In this document: positions 50,912 through 59,454 of the stretch, piece after piece | Position numbering within the stretch: position 1 is the first letter of the stretch | Layout of the letters: each line of letters begins with the position of its first letter | From: Streptomyces sp. S.PB5 | GTDB taxonomy: Bacteria > Actinomycetota > Actinomycetes > Streptomycetales > Streptomycetaceae | Length of the DNA stretch: 64,000 nt | Direction: 5' to 3' | Assembly (NCBI RefSeq): GCF_030403745.1 | Contig: NZ_JAQMWP010000008.1 | Location: 124,001 to 188,000, forward strand | Made by a program: the position numbers and the translations under genes | Notes under the pieces: generated by a model | The model's input: the letters and a program-made list of their open reading frames with translations, nothing else | The model's database searches: none | What the model was told of the DNA's origin: nothing

Positions 50912-52038
50912 ACGCTGACCTCCCGGCAGGCGCGGTAGAAGTCCTTCCAGTCGTCCCGCTCCCGCACGACCGCCTCCAGGTACTCCTGCCAGATGACACG
51001 GTCCGCCGCCGGATCGCGGACGACCGCGCCGAGGATGCCCGCGGCGACATCGCCGGCCCGCAGCACGCCGTCCCCGAAGTGGGCGGCCAGGGCGAGGCCG
51101 TTGGTGACGACGGAGATCGCCTCCGCCGTGGAGAGCGTGCCGCTGGGCGACTTGACCTTCGTACGGCCGTCCGAGGTGATTCCGTCGCGCAGTTCGCGGA
51201 AGACGGTCACCACGCGGCGGATCTCGTCGATCCCCTCGGGGACGGCCGGCAGGTCGAGGGAGCGGCCGATCTGGTCGACGCGCCGCGAGACGATGTCGAC
51301 CTCGGCCTCGACGCTCTCCGGCAGCGGCAGCACGACCGTGTTGAAACGGCGGCGCAGGGCGCTGGAGAGGTCGTTGACCCCGCGGTCGCGGTCGTTGGCC
51401 GTGGCGATGAGGTTGAAGCCGCGGACGGCCTGCACCTCCTGCCCCAGCTCCGGTATCGGCAGCGTCTTCTCCGACAGGATCGTGATGAGCGTGTCCTGCA
51501 CGTCGGCGGGGATACGGGTCAGCTCCTCCACCCGCGCCGTCATCCCCTGTGCCATGGCCCGCATCACCGGGCTGGGCACCAGCGCGTCTCGGCTCGGGCC
51601 GTTCGCGAGCAGCTGCGCGTAGTTCCAGCCGTACCGGATCGCCTCCTCCGGGGTGCCGGCCGTACCCTGCACCAGCAGCGTGGAGTCGCCGCTGACCGCG
51701 GCGGCCAGATGCTCGGAGACCCAGGTCTTCGCGGTCCCGGGCACGCCGAGCAGGAGCAGGGCGCGGTCGGTGGCCAGCGTGGTGACGGCGACCTCGACGA
51801 TGCGGCGCGGACCCACGTACTTCGGTGTGATCACCGTGCCGTCGGACAGGGTGCCGCCGAGCAGATACGTCGCCACCGCCCACGGCGACAGCTTCCAGCG
51901 GGCCGGGCGCGGACGGTCGTCCTGCACGGCCAGCGCGGCGAGTTCGGCGGCGAAGGCGTCCTCGGCGTGCGGACGCAACTCCTCGGTCGGCTCTTGCTCT
52001 TCGGAATCGACGGGTACCGCGGCTACGGACACAGACAT
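50908..52038 (-). CDS. MoxR-family AAA+ ATPase (YehL-like)
   Basis: 376 aa. Walker A GVPGTAKT (98-105), AAA core with VQGTAGTPEEAIRYGWNYAQLLANGPSRDALVPSPVMRAMAQGMTARVEELTRIPADVQDTLITILSEK, sensor 1 FNLIATANDRDRGVNDLSSALRRRFN with Arg finger. It has the MoxR-type insertion, and the Walker B acidic pair reads VEEL. It is a likely chaperone-like remodelling ATPase that works with the VWA protein. GGAGGGGGCT precedes ATG 52038. It leads the minus-strand operon MoxR-DUF5682-VWA from a damage-type promoter 45 nt upstream, divergent from the SWIM operon. Confidence 0.93.
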   Translation of the reverse strand: MSVSVAAVPVDSEEQEPTEELRPHAEDAFAAELAALAVQDDRPRPARWKLSPWAVATYLLGGTLSDGTVITPKYVGPRRIVEVAVTTLATDRALLLLGVPGTAKTWVSEHLAAAVSGDSTLLVQGTAGTPEEAIRYGWNYAQLLANGPSRDALVPSPVMRAMAQGMTARVEELTRIPADVQDTLITILSEKTLPIPELGQEVQAVRGFNLIATANDRDRGVNDLSSALRRRFNTVVLPLPESVEAEVDIVSRRVDQIGRSLDLPAVPEGIDEIRRVVTVFRELRDGITSDGRTKVKSPSGTLSTAEAISVVTNGLALAAHFGDGVLRAGDVAAGILGAVVRDPAADRVIWQEYLEAVVRERDDWKDFYRACREVSV

Positions 52039-52082
52039 GGCTGAGAGCCCCCTCCAGCTCGGCCGGTTCGGATCTGGTGTCC

Positions 52083-52105
52083 ACCGTGCACCACGCCACT
52101 GACAA
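52083..52105 (-). promoter_or_regulatory. DNA-damage-type promoter of the MoxR operon
   Basis: Minus strand TTGTCAGTGGC (exact), 6 nt, then CACGGT where TAnnnT is expected. The element is an exact inverted copy of the one driving the SWIM gene. The -10 is weak. Confidence 0.6.
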
Positions 52106-52166
52106 CGCGATGTGACCTGCGAAAACGCACTTTCGCGGCCTCGCGCCGTCGCCGCTGCGAGGACGA

Positions 52167-52189
52167 TTGTCAGTGGTGGGTTCTACCGT
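52167..52189 (+). promoter_or_regulatory. DNA-damage-type promoter of the SWIM operon
   Basis: TTGTCAGTGG at 52167-52176, then 7 nt, then TACCGT at 52184-52189 (TAnnnT), 7 nt before ATG 52197. It matches the RecA-independent/PafBC consensus in both boxes and spacing, and predicts a leaderless message. Confidence 0.78.
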
Positions 52190-52196
52190 CGAAGAC

Positions 52197-53546
52197 ATGA
52201 CTCAGCAGGGGGTGCGCTGGAGCGCGGACCAGGTGCTGGCACTGGCGCCTGACGCCGCGTCACGCAAAGCGGGAAGCAAACTCGGGGCGGCGGGGCCGTG
52301 GTCCGAGGCGGGGAGTTCCGACGAGGGGACGGTGTGGGGGCTGTGCAAGGGGAGCGGGAGCCGGCCGTATCAGACGGTCGTCGACATCGCGGACGTGTCC
52401 GGGCCCGCGTACAAGTGCAGTTGTCCGAGCCGCAAGTTCCCGTGCAAGCACGCGCTCGGGCTGCTGCTGCTCTGGGCGGGGGGAGACGAGGCCGTGCCGC
52501 AGGGGGCGGCGCCGGACTGGGCGGAGGAGTGGATAGAAGGGAGAAGGAAGCGCGCGGAGGAGAAGCGGACCGCCCCGACGTCCGGTGGCGGCAACGGCGA
52601 TCCGGAGGCCGCACGGCGTCGCGCTGAGCGCCGCGCCGGGCTGGTCACCGCGGGGGCGACGGAGCTGGAGCAGCGGCTCGCGGACCTGCTGCGCGGCGGG
52701 CTGGCCGGTGCGGAGCAGGCGGGGTACGGGCTGTGGGAGGAGACGGCGGCCCGCATGGTCGACGCCCAGGCGCCCGGGCTGGCCGCACGGGTAAGGGAGT
52801 TGGGGGCGATCCCGTCGTCCGGTCCCGGCTGGCCGGTGCGGCTGCTGGAGGAGTGCGCCCTGATCCATCTCCTGGACCAGGGCTGGCTGCGGCGCGAGCA
52901 GCTGCCCGCCGGGCTCGCGGCGACGGTCCGTTCCCGGATCGGTCTGCCCGCCTCGGCGGACGGCCCCGCGGCACGGGACCGCTGGTTGGTGCTCGCCCAG
53001 TACGACACGTCGGACGCCAAGCTGACCACCCGCCGGGTCTGGCTGCACGGCACCGACTCCGGCCGCACCGTCCTGCTCCTCTCCTACGGCGCCGCGGGCC
53101 GCGCCCCGGAACTCGCTCTGCCGGTGGGCCTGGTCCTGGACGCGGAGGTGACCGCCTACCCGGGGGCCGGGCAGCTGCGGGCCGCGCTGGGCGAGCAGTT
53201 CACACCGCCCGCGCCCGCGGCGACCCGCCCGCCGGGGGTGACGACGGCCCAGGCTGCGGCCCGCTACGGGACGGCGCTGCGGGACGACCCGTGGCTGGAC
53301 TCCGTCCCGGTGACCCTGGACCGGGTCGTCCCGGCCCCGGACGGCGACAGCTGGCAACTGGCGGACGCCGACGGGGAGTCGGCACTCCCCCTCACCCCCG
53401 CCGCCCGCGCCCGCCCGGGCCTCTGGCGCCTGGTCGCCCTCTCCGGCGGCGCCCCGGTCAAGGTCTTCGGCGAGTGCGGCCACCGCGGCTTCACCCCGCT
53501 GACGGCCTGGCCGGAAGGGCCCGGCGAAGGAATACCGCTGTGCTGA
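52197..53546 (+). CDS. SWIM zinc-finger protein (YehQ-like)
   Basis: 449 aa. The SWIM motif CxCx6CxH is complete at Cys74, Cys76, Cys83 and His85 (CSCPSRKFPCKHALG), preceded by WGLCKGSGSRPYQTVVDIADVSGPAYK. The helical C-terminal two thirds (ELEQRLADLLRGGLAGAEQAGYGLWEETAARMVDAQAPGLAARVRELG) match the family that accompanies MoxR-VWA genes. SWIM domains bind DNA or protein. ATG 52197 starts a leaderless message from the damage promoter; an earlier GTG at 52167 would lie within the promoter. It is followed by DUF5691 after a repeat-rich gap. Confidence 0.92.
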   Translation: MTQQGVRWSADQVLALAPDAASRKAGSKLGAAGPWSEAGSSDEGTVWGLCKGSGSRPYQTVVDIADVSGPAYKCSCPSRKFPCKHALGLLLLWAGGDEAVPQGAAPDWAEEWIEGRRKRAEEKRTAPTSGGGNGDPEAARRRAERRAGLVTAGATELEQRLADLLRGGLAGAEQAGYGLWEETAARMVDAQAPGLAARVRELGAIPSSGPGWPVRLLEECALIHLLDQGWLRREQLPAGLAATVRSRIGLPASADGPAARDRWLVLAQYDTSDAKLTTRRVWLHGTDSGRTVLLLSYGAAGRAPELALPVGLVLDAEVTAYPGAGQLRAALGEQFTPPAPAATRPPGVTTAQAAARYGTALRDDPWLDSVPVTLDRVVPAPDGDSWQLADADGESALPLTPAARARPGLWRLVALSGGAPVKVFGECGHRGFTPLTAWPEGPGEGIPLC

Positions 53547-53981
53547 ACCGCCAGGACCGCGCGGCGCGCCTGCGTACCGCCGCCCGCGCGATCCGGGCCG
53601 GGGCCGGGACGGGTCCACCGCGCTCGCCGGCGCCCACTCCACTGTCATCGACCTGGGAGCAGACACGCACACCAACGTCCACGCCACGCGAGCCGACCGA
53701 ACGGCATACACGGACACGGACAGCAACACGCACGTCACTCGCATCACGGCCAGGAGCAGGCACACGGACACGAACGTCTACGTCACTCAGGTCACTCACG
53801 TCACCCGCGTCGGCCGACGTGGCCGCATCGCCTCCACCGCGCACGCCGCGCACATCTCACGCACCGCACACCCCGCCGACGCCCACACCCACACCCACAC
53901 CCACACCCACACCCACACCCACAGGCTCACCCGCCGCGCAATCCGTCCCGCACTCCGGGGCGCCCTACGGAAAGGACCCGC
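53547..53981. other. 435-bp repeat-rich gap between SWIM and DUF5691 genes
   Basis: A frame starts at GTG 53540, overlapping the SWIM stop. Its first 25 codons (VLNRQDRAARLRTAARAIRAGAGTG) look protein-like, but it then becomes Thr/Pro/Arg low complexity and runs into DUF5691 out of frame. It may be the remnant of a small gene broken by repeat expansion. The DUF5691 Shine-Dalgarno GGAAAGGA is at the end of the gap. Confidence 0.4.
53882..53923. repeat. Hexanucleotide microsatellite CCCACA x7
   Basis: Seven perfect tandem units in the SWIM-DUF5691 gap. Confidence 0.95.
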
Positions 53982-55598
53982 ATGAACAGCATGTCCACAC
54001 CTGTGGATGCGTCCGCGCAGGGCGTCTGGGAGGAGCTCGTCACCACCGCCCTGCTCGGGACGGAGCGGCGCACCCCGCCAGGTGGTGCGGTGGGGCGGGA
54101 GGCGCCGGTCGTGCTGCTGGACGCGGCGGCGGCGGAGACCGTGCGGCGGCGGGCCGGGTTGCGGCCCGCCCGGGCGGCGGCGCTGCCTGAGCCGGCCCCC
54201 GAGGACCCGCGCCCGGCGCTGCCCCGGGCGGCGGCCCGCAGGCTGGCGTTGCTGCTGGCCGACCGTCCGGGTGCGGGCGGCGGTGGCCGTCGGGGCACCG
54301 CGCCGGATCTCATGGAACTGCTGCCGCAGTGGCTCGCGGCGGCGAACGGGCAGGGTTACGCGGCGCCCGCGGAGGCACTGCCCGCGTTGCTGGACGCGGC
54401 GCGGGGGCGTACGGATCTGCGGCCGGCGACGCTCGCGTTCGCAGGGCCGCGGGCCATGTGGCTGGCCCGGCTGAACCCGGACTGGCGGTTCGCCCTGCGG
54501 GCGGCGCCGGGCGGGGACGCTGCGCCGCCGCAGGACGCCGAGCGGGTCCGACAGCTGTGGCAGGAGGGCCTGTTCGCCGAGCGGGTCGCGCTGCTCGCCG
54601 CGATACGGGCCCGGGAGCCCGCCGCCGCGCGCGAGCTGCTGTCGACGACATGGGCGACGGAGCGGGCCGAGGACCGGCTGATGTTCCTCGACTCGTTGCG
54701 GACGGGGCTCGGGGCGGACGACGAGCCGTTCCTGGAGCAGGCGCTGGCCGATCGGAGCCGCAATGTCCGGGCCACGGCGGCGGAGTTGCTCTCCGCGCTG
54801 CCGGGCTCGGCGCTCGCCGGGCGGATGGCGGCCAGAGCGGCGGCCTGCGTGGCCGTGGACCGTACGCGGGAGACGCCGGCGATCACCGTTGAGGCTCCGC
54901 ACGAGTGCGACGCGAGCATGGAGCGGGACGGTGTGGTGCCCAAGGCTCCGGCGGGACGGGGTGAACGGTCGTGGTGGCTCGGGCAGTTGGTGGAGGCGGC
55001 GCCGCTCGGGACGTGGCCGGGGCGGCTCGGTGGGCGGACGCCCGCGGAGATCGTGGCGTTGCCGGTGACGGACGACTGGCGGTCCGAACTGCATGCCGCG
55101 TGGTGCCGGGCGGCCGTACGGCAGCGGGACGCGCTGTGGGCCCGCGCGCTGCTGGGAGCGCCGGGAGCGCCCGAGGCGGGTGGCCCCGGGGCGGTGTCCC
55201 TGGCGGAACGGGCGAAGTTGCTCGGCACGTTGGGCTCCGCCGAGCGGGCCGAGTGGGTGGCCGGGTTCATCTCGGCGCACGGGTTGTCGGAGGCGTTCCA
55301 GCTGCTCGGGGGGTGTGCGGTGCCGTGGGCACCGCCGCTCGGGCGGGCCGTGGTGGACGCGCTCAACATCGCGCGGGACGCGGGGAGTTATCCATGGAGT
55401 TTCAGTGGGGTGATGGGGCTGGCCGAGCGGTGTCTCGACCCTTGCGAGGCGGGTCGGCTCGAAGGGCTGACAGCGGTGCCGGACGAGTCGGAGGACGCGA
55501 GTCCCGGGGCGGGGGGCTACTGGGCGGAGGCGTTCCAGAGGCTGGTCACGACGCTGCGGTTGCGGGCGACCATGGCCGAGGAGCTGGGGGTGTCCTGA
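53982..55598 (+). CDS. DUF5691 protein with HEAT-like repeats
   Basis: 538 aa. It begins MNSMSTPVDASAQGVWEELVTTALLGTERRTPPGG, the typical DUF5691 N-terminus; the alpha-helical body includes FLEQALADRSRNVRATAAELLSALPGSALAGRMAARAAA, a HEAT-like solenoid unit. Function unknown; it is consistently found with SWIM, MoxR, DUF5682 and VWA genes, so a scaffold role in that system is likely. ATG 53982 follows GGAAAGGA; ATG 53991 is an alternative. Confidence 0.88.
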   Translation: MNSMSTPVDASAQGVWEELVTTALLGTERRTPPGGAVGREAPVVLLDAAAAETVRRRAGLRPARAAALPEPAPEDPRPALPRAAARRLALLLADRPGAGGGGRRGTAPDLMELLPQWLAAANGQGYAAPAEALPALLDAARGRTDLRPATLAFAGPRAMWLARLNPDWRFALRAAPGGDAAPPQDAERVRQLWQEGLFAERVALLAAIRAREPAAARELLSTTWATERAEDRLMFLDSLRTGLGADDEPFLEQALADRSRNVRATAAELLSALPGSALAGRMAARAAACVAVDRTRETPAITVEAPHECDASMERDGVVPKAPAGRGERSWWLGQLVEAAPLGTWPGRLGGRTPAEIVALPVTDDWRSELHAAWCRAAVRQRDALWARALLGAPGAPEAGGPGAVSLAERAKLLGTLGSAERAEWVAGFISAHGLSEAFQLLGGCAVPWAPPLGRAVVDALNIARDAGSYPWSFSGVMGLAERCLDPCEAGRLEGLTAVPDESEDASPGAGGYWAEAFQRLVTTLRLRATMAEELGVS

Positions 55599-55670
55599 TC
55601 ACGCCGGCCGGCGGCCCCCACCGGCCCGTCCGGCGTTTCAGGGCAAGGCCGTTCGGGTCGCAGCAGGGCT

Positions 55671-55689
55671 CTGGGGGCGCAGCCCCCAG
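55671..55689. terminator. Hairpin CTGGGGGC-GCA-GCCCCCAG
   Basis: A perfect 8-bp stem with extra pairing outside, a common Streptomyces 3'-end element between convergent genes (DUF5691 and icmB). Confidence 0.65.
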
Positions 55690-55876
55690 CAGCGGCGGCC
55701 TCTGCCCGACCGCACGTCGGAGCGGCCTGAGCGGAGCCGGTGAAGTCGACTGCGGTGACAGCGCCCTGAAGGGGCGCGGGGCCGTACCGGATGTGCGGCT
55801 CCGCAGTGTGGGCCCGACCGGCCACGACGGCCCCGCAGCCGACCGACAACCCCTCGCCGTAGATCCGGCGGAGCGC

Positions 55877-56293
<417 letters not shown>

Positions 56294-56841
56294 CACTGCC
56301 TCCATGAAGCGACTACACACGTCCCCACCGACAAGTACCGCACGGCACGGACGTCCTCACACCCCATCGTGCAAGGAAGTGAACGAACGTTATCTCCAGC
56401 ATCCCGTAACCGGCAGTTTCGCGGTGCGGACCGAGGGGGAAATCACACGGTGGGACACGTTCGCCGCGCACCGTTCCAAGTCTTTGCGGCACAGGGACCG
56501 CAGGAGACTGCGGCACCCGTACCGCAGCGGGAGCAAGCGCAACGGGAGCCGCAACGAGGTCGCCGCACCACCGCGCCGCGAGCCCCGCGTCGTGGTGGTG
56601 CGGCGCGTCGACGCCGGCACGAAGGGCACGCAGGGCAGGTAAGGCACGACAGCGGGGAGCCTCGTCGCCACACCGGCAGAGAGCCTCGTCATGTCGGCGG
56701 CGCACCACGCTCCACTCGCGCCGCACGCCGCGCTCACCCCACGCGCCCTCCGCATGCCGCGCCGACCGCCTCCGCCGCGGCCTCCCACGAGGGCACACGG
56801 GGGACAGAGCAGTCTCCACGTGTGCCGACTGGAGGTCGGCC
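56294..56841. other. 548-bp gap with a long-stem hairpin
   Basis: No convincing gene. A perfect 12-bp stem (56561-56572 with 56594-56605) lies near the middle. A Lys/Arg-rich plus-strand frame (56379-56642) has no usable Shine-Dalgarno and is not called. The left part should hold the icmB promoter and the right end the lipase promoter. Confidence 0.5.
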
Positions 56842-57708
56842 ATGAAGGTCACCAGGGCAATGGCGCCCTTTCTTCCGCTCTGTCAGCGGCTGCTCCCAAG
56901 CAGACTCGCGGGACTGTCCGTGGCGCTCCTGAAGGCGACCGCCCTGGAGTTCGCGATCCTCGCCGGCCATCTCCTCCTCTATCCCTCGGGTGTCATGCAG
57001 GAACGCCGTGCGCCGGCCGTCCCGCTCCCCTCCCAGGACGGCCCCGCACAGCTCCCGACGGAGACGATGCCGCCCGTCGTGCTGCTGCACGGCTTCATCG
57101 ACAACCGCTCGGTCTTCGTCCTGCTGCGCCGCAGCCTCCTCCAGCACGGCCGCAGGCAGGTCGAGTCGCTCAACTACTCCCCGCTGACGTGCGACATCCG
57201 CACCGCGGCCGAGCTGCTCGGCCGGCACATAGAGGAGATCTGCGAGCGCACCGGCAGCAAGGAGGTCGATGTCGTCGGGCACAGCCTGGGCGGGTTGATA
57301 GCGCGCTACTACGTGCAGTGCCTCGGCGGTGACGTGCGCGTCCGCACCCTGGTCACGCTCGGTACCCCGCACTCCGGCACCCGTGTGGTGCCGCTGGCGA
57401 ACGCGCACCCGATCGTGCGCCAGATGCGCCCGGGCTCGGACGTCCTCGAGGAGCTGACCCGGCCCGCGCCCGGCTGCCGGACGCACTTCGTGAGCTTCTG
57501 GAGCGACCTCGACCACTTGATGGACCCGTTGGAGACCGCCTGTATCGACCATCCCGACCTGATGGTGCAGAACGTGCGGGTGAGCGGGATCGGGCATCTC
57601 GCCCTGCCCGTGCACCCGGCCGTCGCGACGGGGATACGGCAGGCACTCGACTCGACACGGACAGGAGCCGAAGCCGCCGCCCACGCCGGCGGCCTGACAG
57701 TGGCGTGA
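56842..57708 (+). CDS. Alpha/beta-hydrolase lipase/esterase, membrane-associated
   Basis: 288 aa. The N-terminal hydrophobic segment LSVALLKATALEFAILAGHLLLYP anchors or exports the protein. The hydrolase core has oxyanion-region VVLLHGFIDNRSVFVLLRRSL, nucleophile elbow VVGHSLGGLIARYYVQ (Ser), TLGTPHSGTRVV, Asp in SDLDHLMDP and His in SGIGHLALP, so the catalytic triad is complete. It resembles Streptomyces triacylglycerol-lipase-like LipA/LipB family proteins. RBS GGAGG stands 7 nt before ATG 56842. Substrate not known. Confidence 0.87.
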   Translation: MKVTRAMAPFLPLCQRLLPSRLAGLSVALLKATALEFAILAGHLLLYPSGVMQERRAPAVPLPSQDGPAQLPTETMPPVVLLHGFIDNRSVFVLLRRSLLQHGRRQVESLNYSPLTCDIRTAAELLGRHIEEICERTGSKEVDVVGHSLGGLIARYYVQCLGGDVRVRTLVTLGTPHSGTRVVPLANAHPIVRQMRPGSDVLEELTRPAPGCRTHFVSFWSDLDHLMDPLETACIDHPDLMVQNVRVSGIGHLALPVHPAVATGIRQALDSTRTGAEAAAHAGGLTVA

Positions 57709-57828
57709 CAACCCTCGGACAGCCGACCGACATCGAACACTCTTCGAACACAAGGCCAAACCCGCGTCCGCAGTCCCCCGAAACACGGCCGAATGCCCGT
57801 TTCCTGAAAGCGCGAAACCTGCCGAAGA

Positions 57829-57858
57829 TTGTCGTGCCCGCGTACCGCCGGGTACAGT
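57829..57858 (+). promoter_or_regulatory. Promoter of the M23 endopeptidase gene
   Basis: TTGTCG (57829-57834), 18 bp, TACAGT (57853-57858), about 48 nt upstream of GTG 57907; a good sigma-HrdB-type pair. Confidence 0.6.
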
Positions 57859-57906
57859 CGCCGCACTGCTCTGGCAGCCCCTGTTGTCGAGGCGAAAGAG
57901 AAGTTG

Positions 57907-59394
57907 GTGAACGACCCGTACCCGTCGGGGACCATGACGACCCCGGCTCCGGCTTCCGATGCCTCGGCGCACTACGCGTCGTACGGCGCTCAGGAAGCTC
58001 AGTACGGTGACCACACCGCTTACGGCTACGACACGGGCGCCCACACCACCACGCACTTCGACACGGACCCCCTGTTCGGCAGTCTCCCCGGTGACAGCAC
58101 CGGGTCGTACGACACCGGCCACTGGTCCACGGGCAGCCAGCAGACCCTGAACTACGACGCGTACGCGGCCCAGCACCACGCCGCCTACGACACCGGCGCG
58201 TACGACACCACGGGCTGGACCGGGGAGCATCAGCAGCTCTCCGCGATCCCCCCGCAGGCCGGTGCCGCGGACGCGAGCGGTTGGGGGTCCCCCCTCGGGG
58301 GGAGTGACGCGGGCGCCTGGCTCCAGCCCGACCAGTCCGGCAACGCGGCCGACCAGACCCAGCACTGGGAATGGGGCACGCAGGCCTTCGACACCGGCGC
58401 GTACGACGCCACGCAGTGGAACTCCGACGGCGGCACCGCGGCCACACAGCTCCACGAAGAGCCCGTCGACCACCAGTCGACAGCGATGTTCGAGCAGCTC
58501 TCGTACGAGGAACCGGCCGGTCACGACACCGAGTTGAGCGCCACCGGTGAGCTGCCCGCCCTCGCCGAGGACGACGTCGACCCTCTCCTCGACGGCCAGG
58601 AAGACGCCACCCCGGCCCCCGCCCCGGGCTCGCGCATGGCCACCCGCAACGCGAACCGCTCCCGGCGCCGCACGCCCGCCAAGCGCTCCGCGCTGATGAA
58701 GATCGCCGTGCCCTCCGCCTGCGTCATGGGTGTCACCGGGATCGCCGCGGCCTCCGTCGGCGGACTGAGCGACGACAAGGACACCTCGACGACCGCGTCC
58801 GACGCCACGACCAAGTCCGTCAAGCCGTCCGCCGCGAACAACAAGCTGGACACCCAGCTCGAGAGCCTCTCCGCGGGCGCCGACGACTTCGGCGACCGGG
58901 TCAGCCGTACGCAGGAGCGCATCGACCTCAAGGCGCAGCAGGAGGCCGAGAAGAAGAAGGCGGCGGAGGAGGCGGCCCGCAAGGAGCGGCTGCGCCCCAA
59001 GTTCGCCCTCCCGGTCGCGCAGAGGGGCCTCAGCGCCTACTACGGCCAGGCCGGCATCAACTGGATGTCCGTGCACACCGGCATCGACTTCCCGGTCTCG
59101 TACGGCACCACGGTGATGGCCGCAACCGACGGCGTCGTGCGCACGCAGTGGAACAGCGCCTACGGCAACATGATGATCGTGACCGCGAAGGACGGCACGG
59201 AGACGTGGTACTGCCACCTCTCCAGCTACCGCGTCGCCTCCGGTACGACGGTCAAGGCCGGCGACCCGATCGCGTACAGCGGCAACTCCGGCAACTCCAC
59301 CGGCCCGCACCTGCACTTCGAGGTGCGCCCGGGCGGCGGCTCGGCGATCGACCCGCTGCCGTGGCTGCGCAGCCACGGCCTGGACCCGACGTGA
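57907..59394 (+). CDS. Membrane-anchored M23 endopeptidase with Tyr/Asp/Gly-rich cytoplasmic tail
   Basis: 495 aa. A cytoplasmic N-terminal part (about 1-240) is rich in YDTGAYDTTG-type repeats and acidic residues. A basic stop (RSRRRTPAKRS) and one helix (about 262-287) follow, then a coiled coil (about 310-365). The C-terminal LytM domain has HTGIDF (His390, Asp394) and HLHFE (His468, His470) for zinc, so it is an active-type peptidoglycan endopeptidase facing the wall. GTG 57907 was chosen (AGAGAAG just upstream). The large cytoplasmic tail is unusual and might recruit partners at sites of growth (inference). Confidence 0.9.
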   Translation: MNDPYPSGTMTTPAPASDASAHYASYGAQEAQYGDHTAYGYDTGAHTTTHFDTDPLFGSLPGDSTGSYDTGHWSTGSQQTLNYDAYAAQHHAAYDTGAYDTTGWTGEHQQLSAIPPQAGAADASGWGSPLGGSDAGAWLQPDQSGNAADQTQHWEWGTQAFDTGAYDATQWNSDGGTAATQLHEEPVDHQSTAMFEQLSYEEPAGHDTELSATGELPALAEDDVDPLLDGQEDATPAPAPGSRMATRNANRSRRRTPAKRSALMKIAVPSACVMGVTGIAAASVGGLSDDKDTSTTASDATTKSVKPSAANNKLDTQLESLSAGADDFGDRVSRTQERIDLKAQQEAEKKKAAEEAARKERLRPKFALPVAQRGLSAYYGQAGINWMSVHTGIDFPVSYGTTVMAATDGVVRTQWNSAYGNMMIVTAKDGTETWYCHLSSYRVASGTTVKAGDPIAYSGNSGNSTGPHLHFEVRPGGGSAIDPLPWLRSHGLDPT

Positions 59395-59413
59395 GCGCCG
59401 ACTCGACTTCCTT

Positions 59414-59445
59414 GTGAGCCCCCGCCCTTCACGGCGGGGGCTCAC
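59414..59445. terminator. Bidirectional terminator between M23 and pcrA genes
   Basis: A perfect 13-bp stem (59414-59426 with 59433-59445), loop CTTCAC. Confidence 0.85.
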
Positions 59446-59454
59446 TTCGTACGG

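Noticed and set aside
53882..53923. Regular repeats suggesting a CRISPR array
   Set aside because: Units are 6 bp with no spacers; the other arrays in the window (7, 11, 14, 18, 33, 34, 41 bp) are also direct tandem repeats without spacers or cas genes.
46077..55598. Classification of the MoxR/VWA cluster as a known antiphage system
   Set aside because: No effector such as a nuclease, TIR or trypsin-like domain was seen, and the locus lies in conserved core genes rather than a defence island; a damage-linked housekeeping role fits better.
56379..56642. Plus-strand frame from GTG 56379 (basic peptide)
   Set aside because: The only Shine-Dalgarno-like sequence is too close to the GTG, and a long-stem hairpin lies within it.
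56313..56852. Minus-strand 179-codon frame between icmB and the lipase gene
   Set aside because: His/Arg/Ala-rich shadow translation, no Shine-Dalgarno, ends over the lipase start; no recognised domain.
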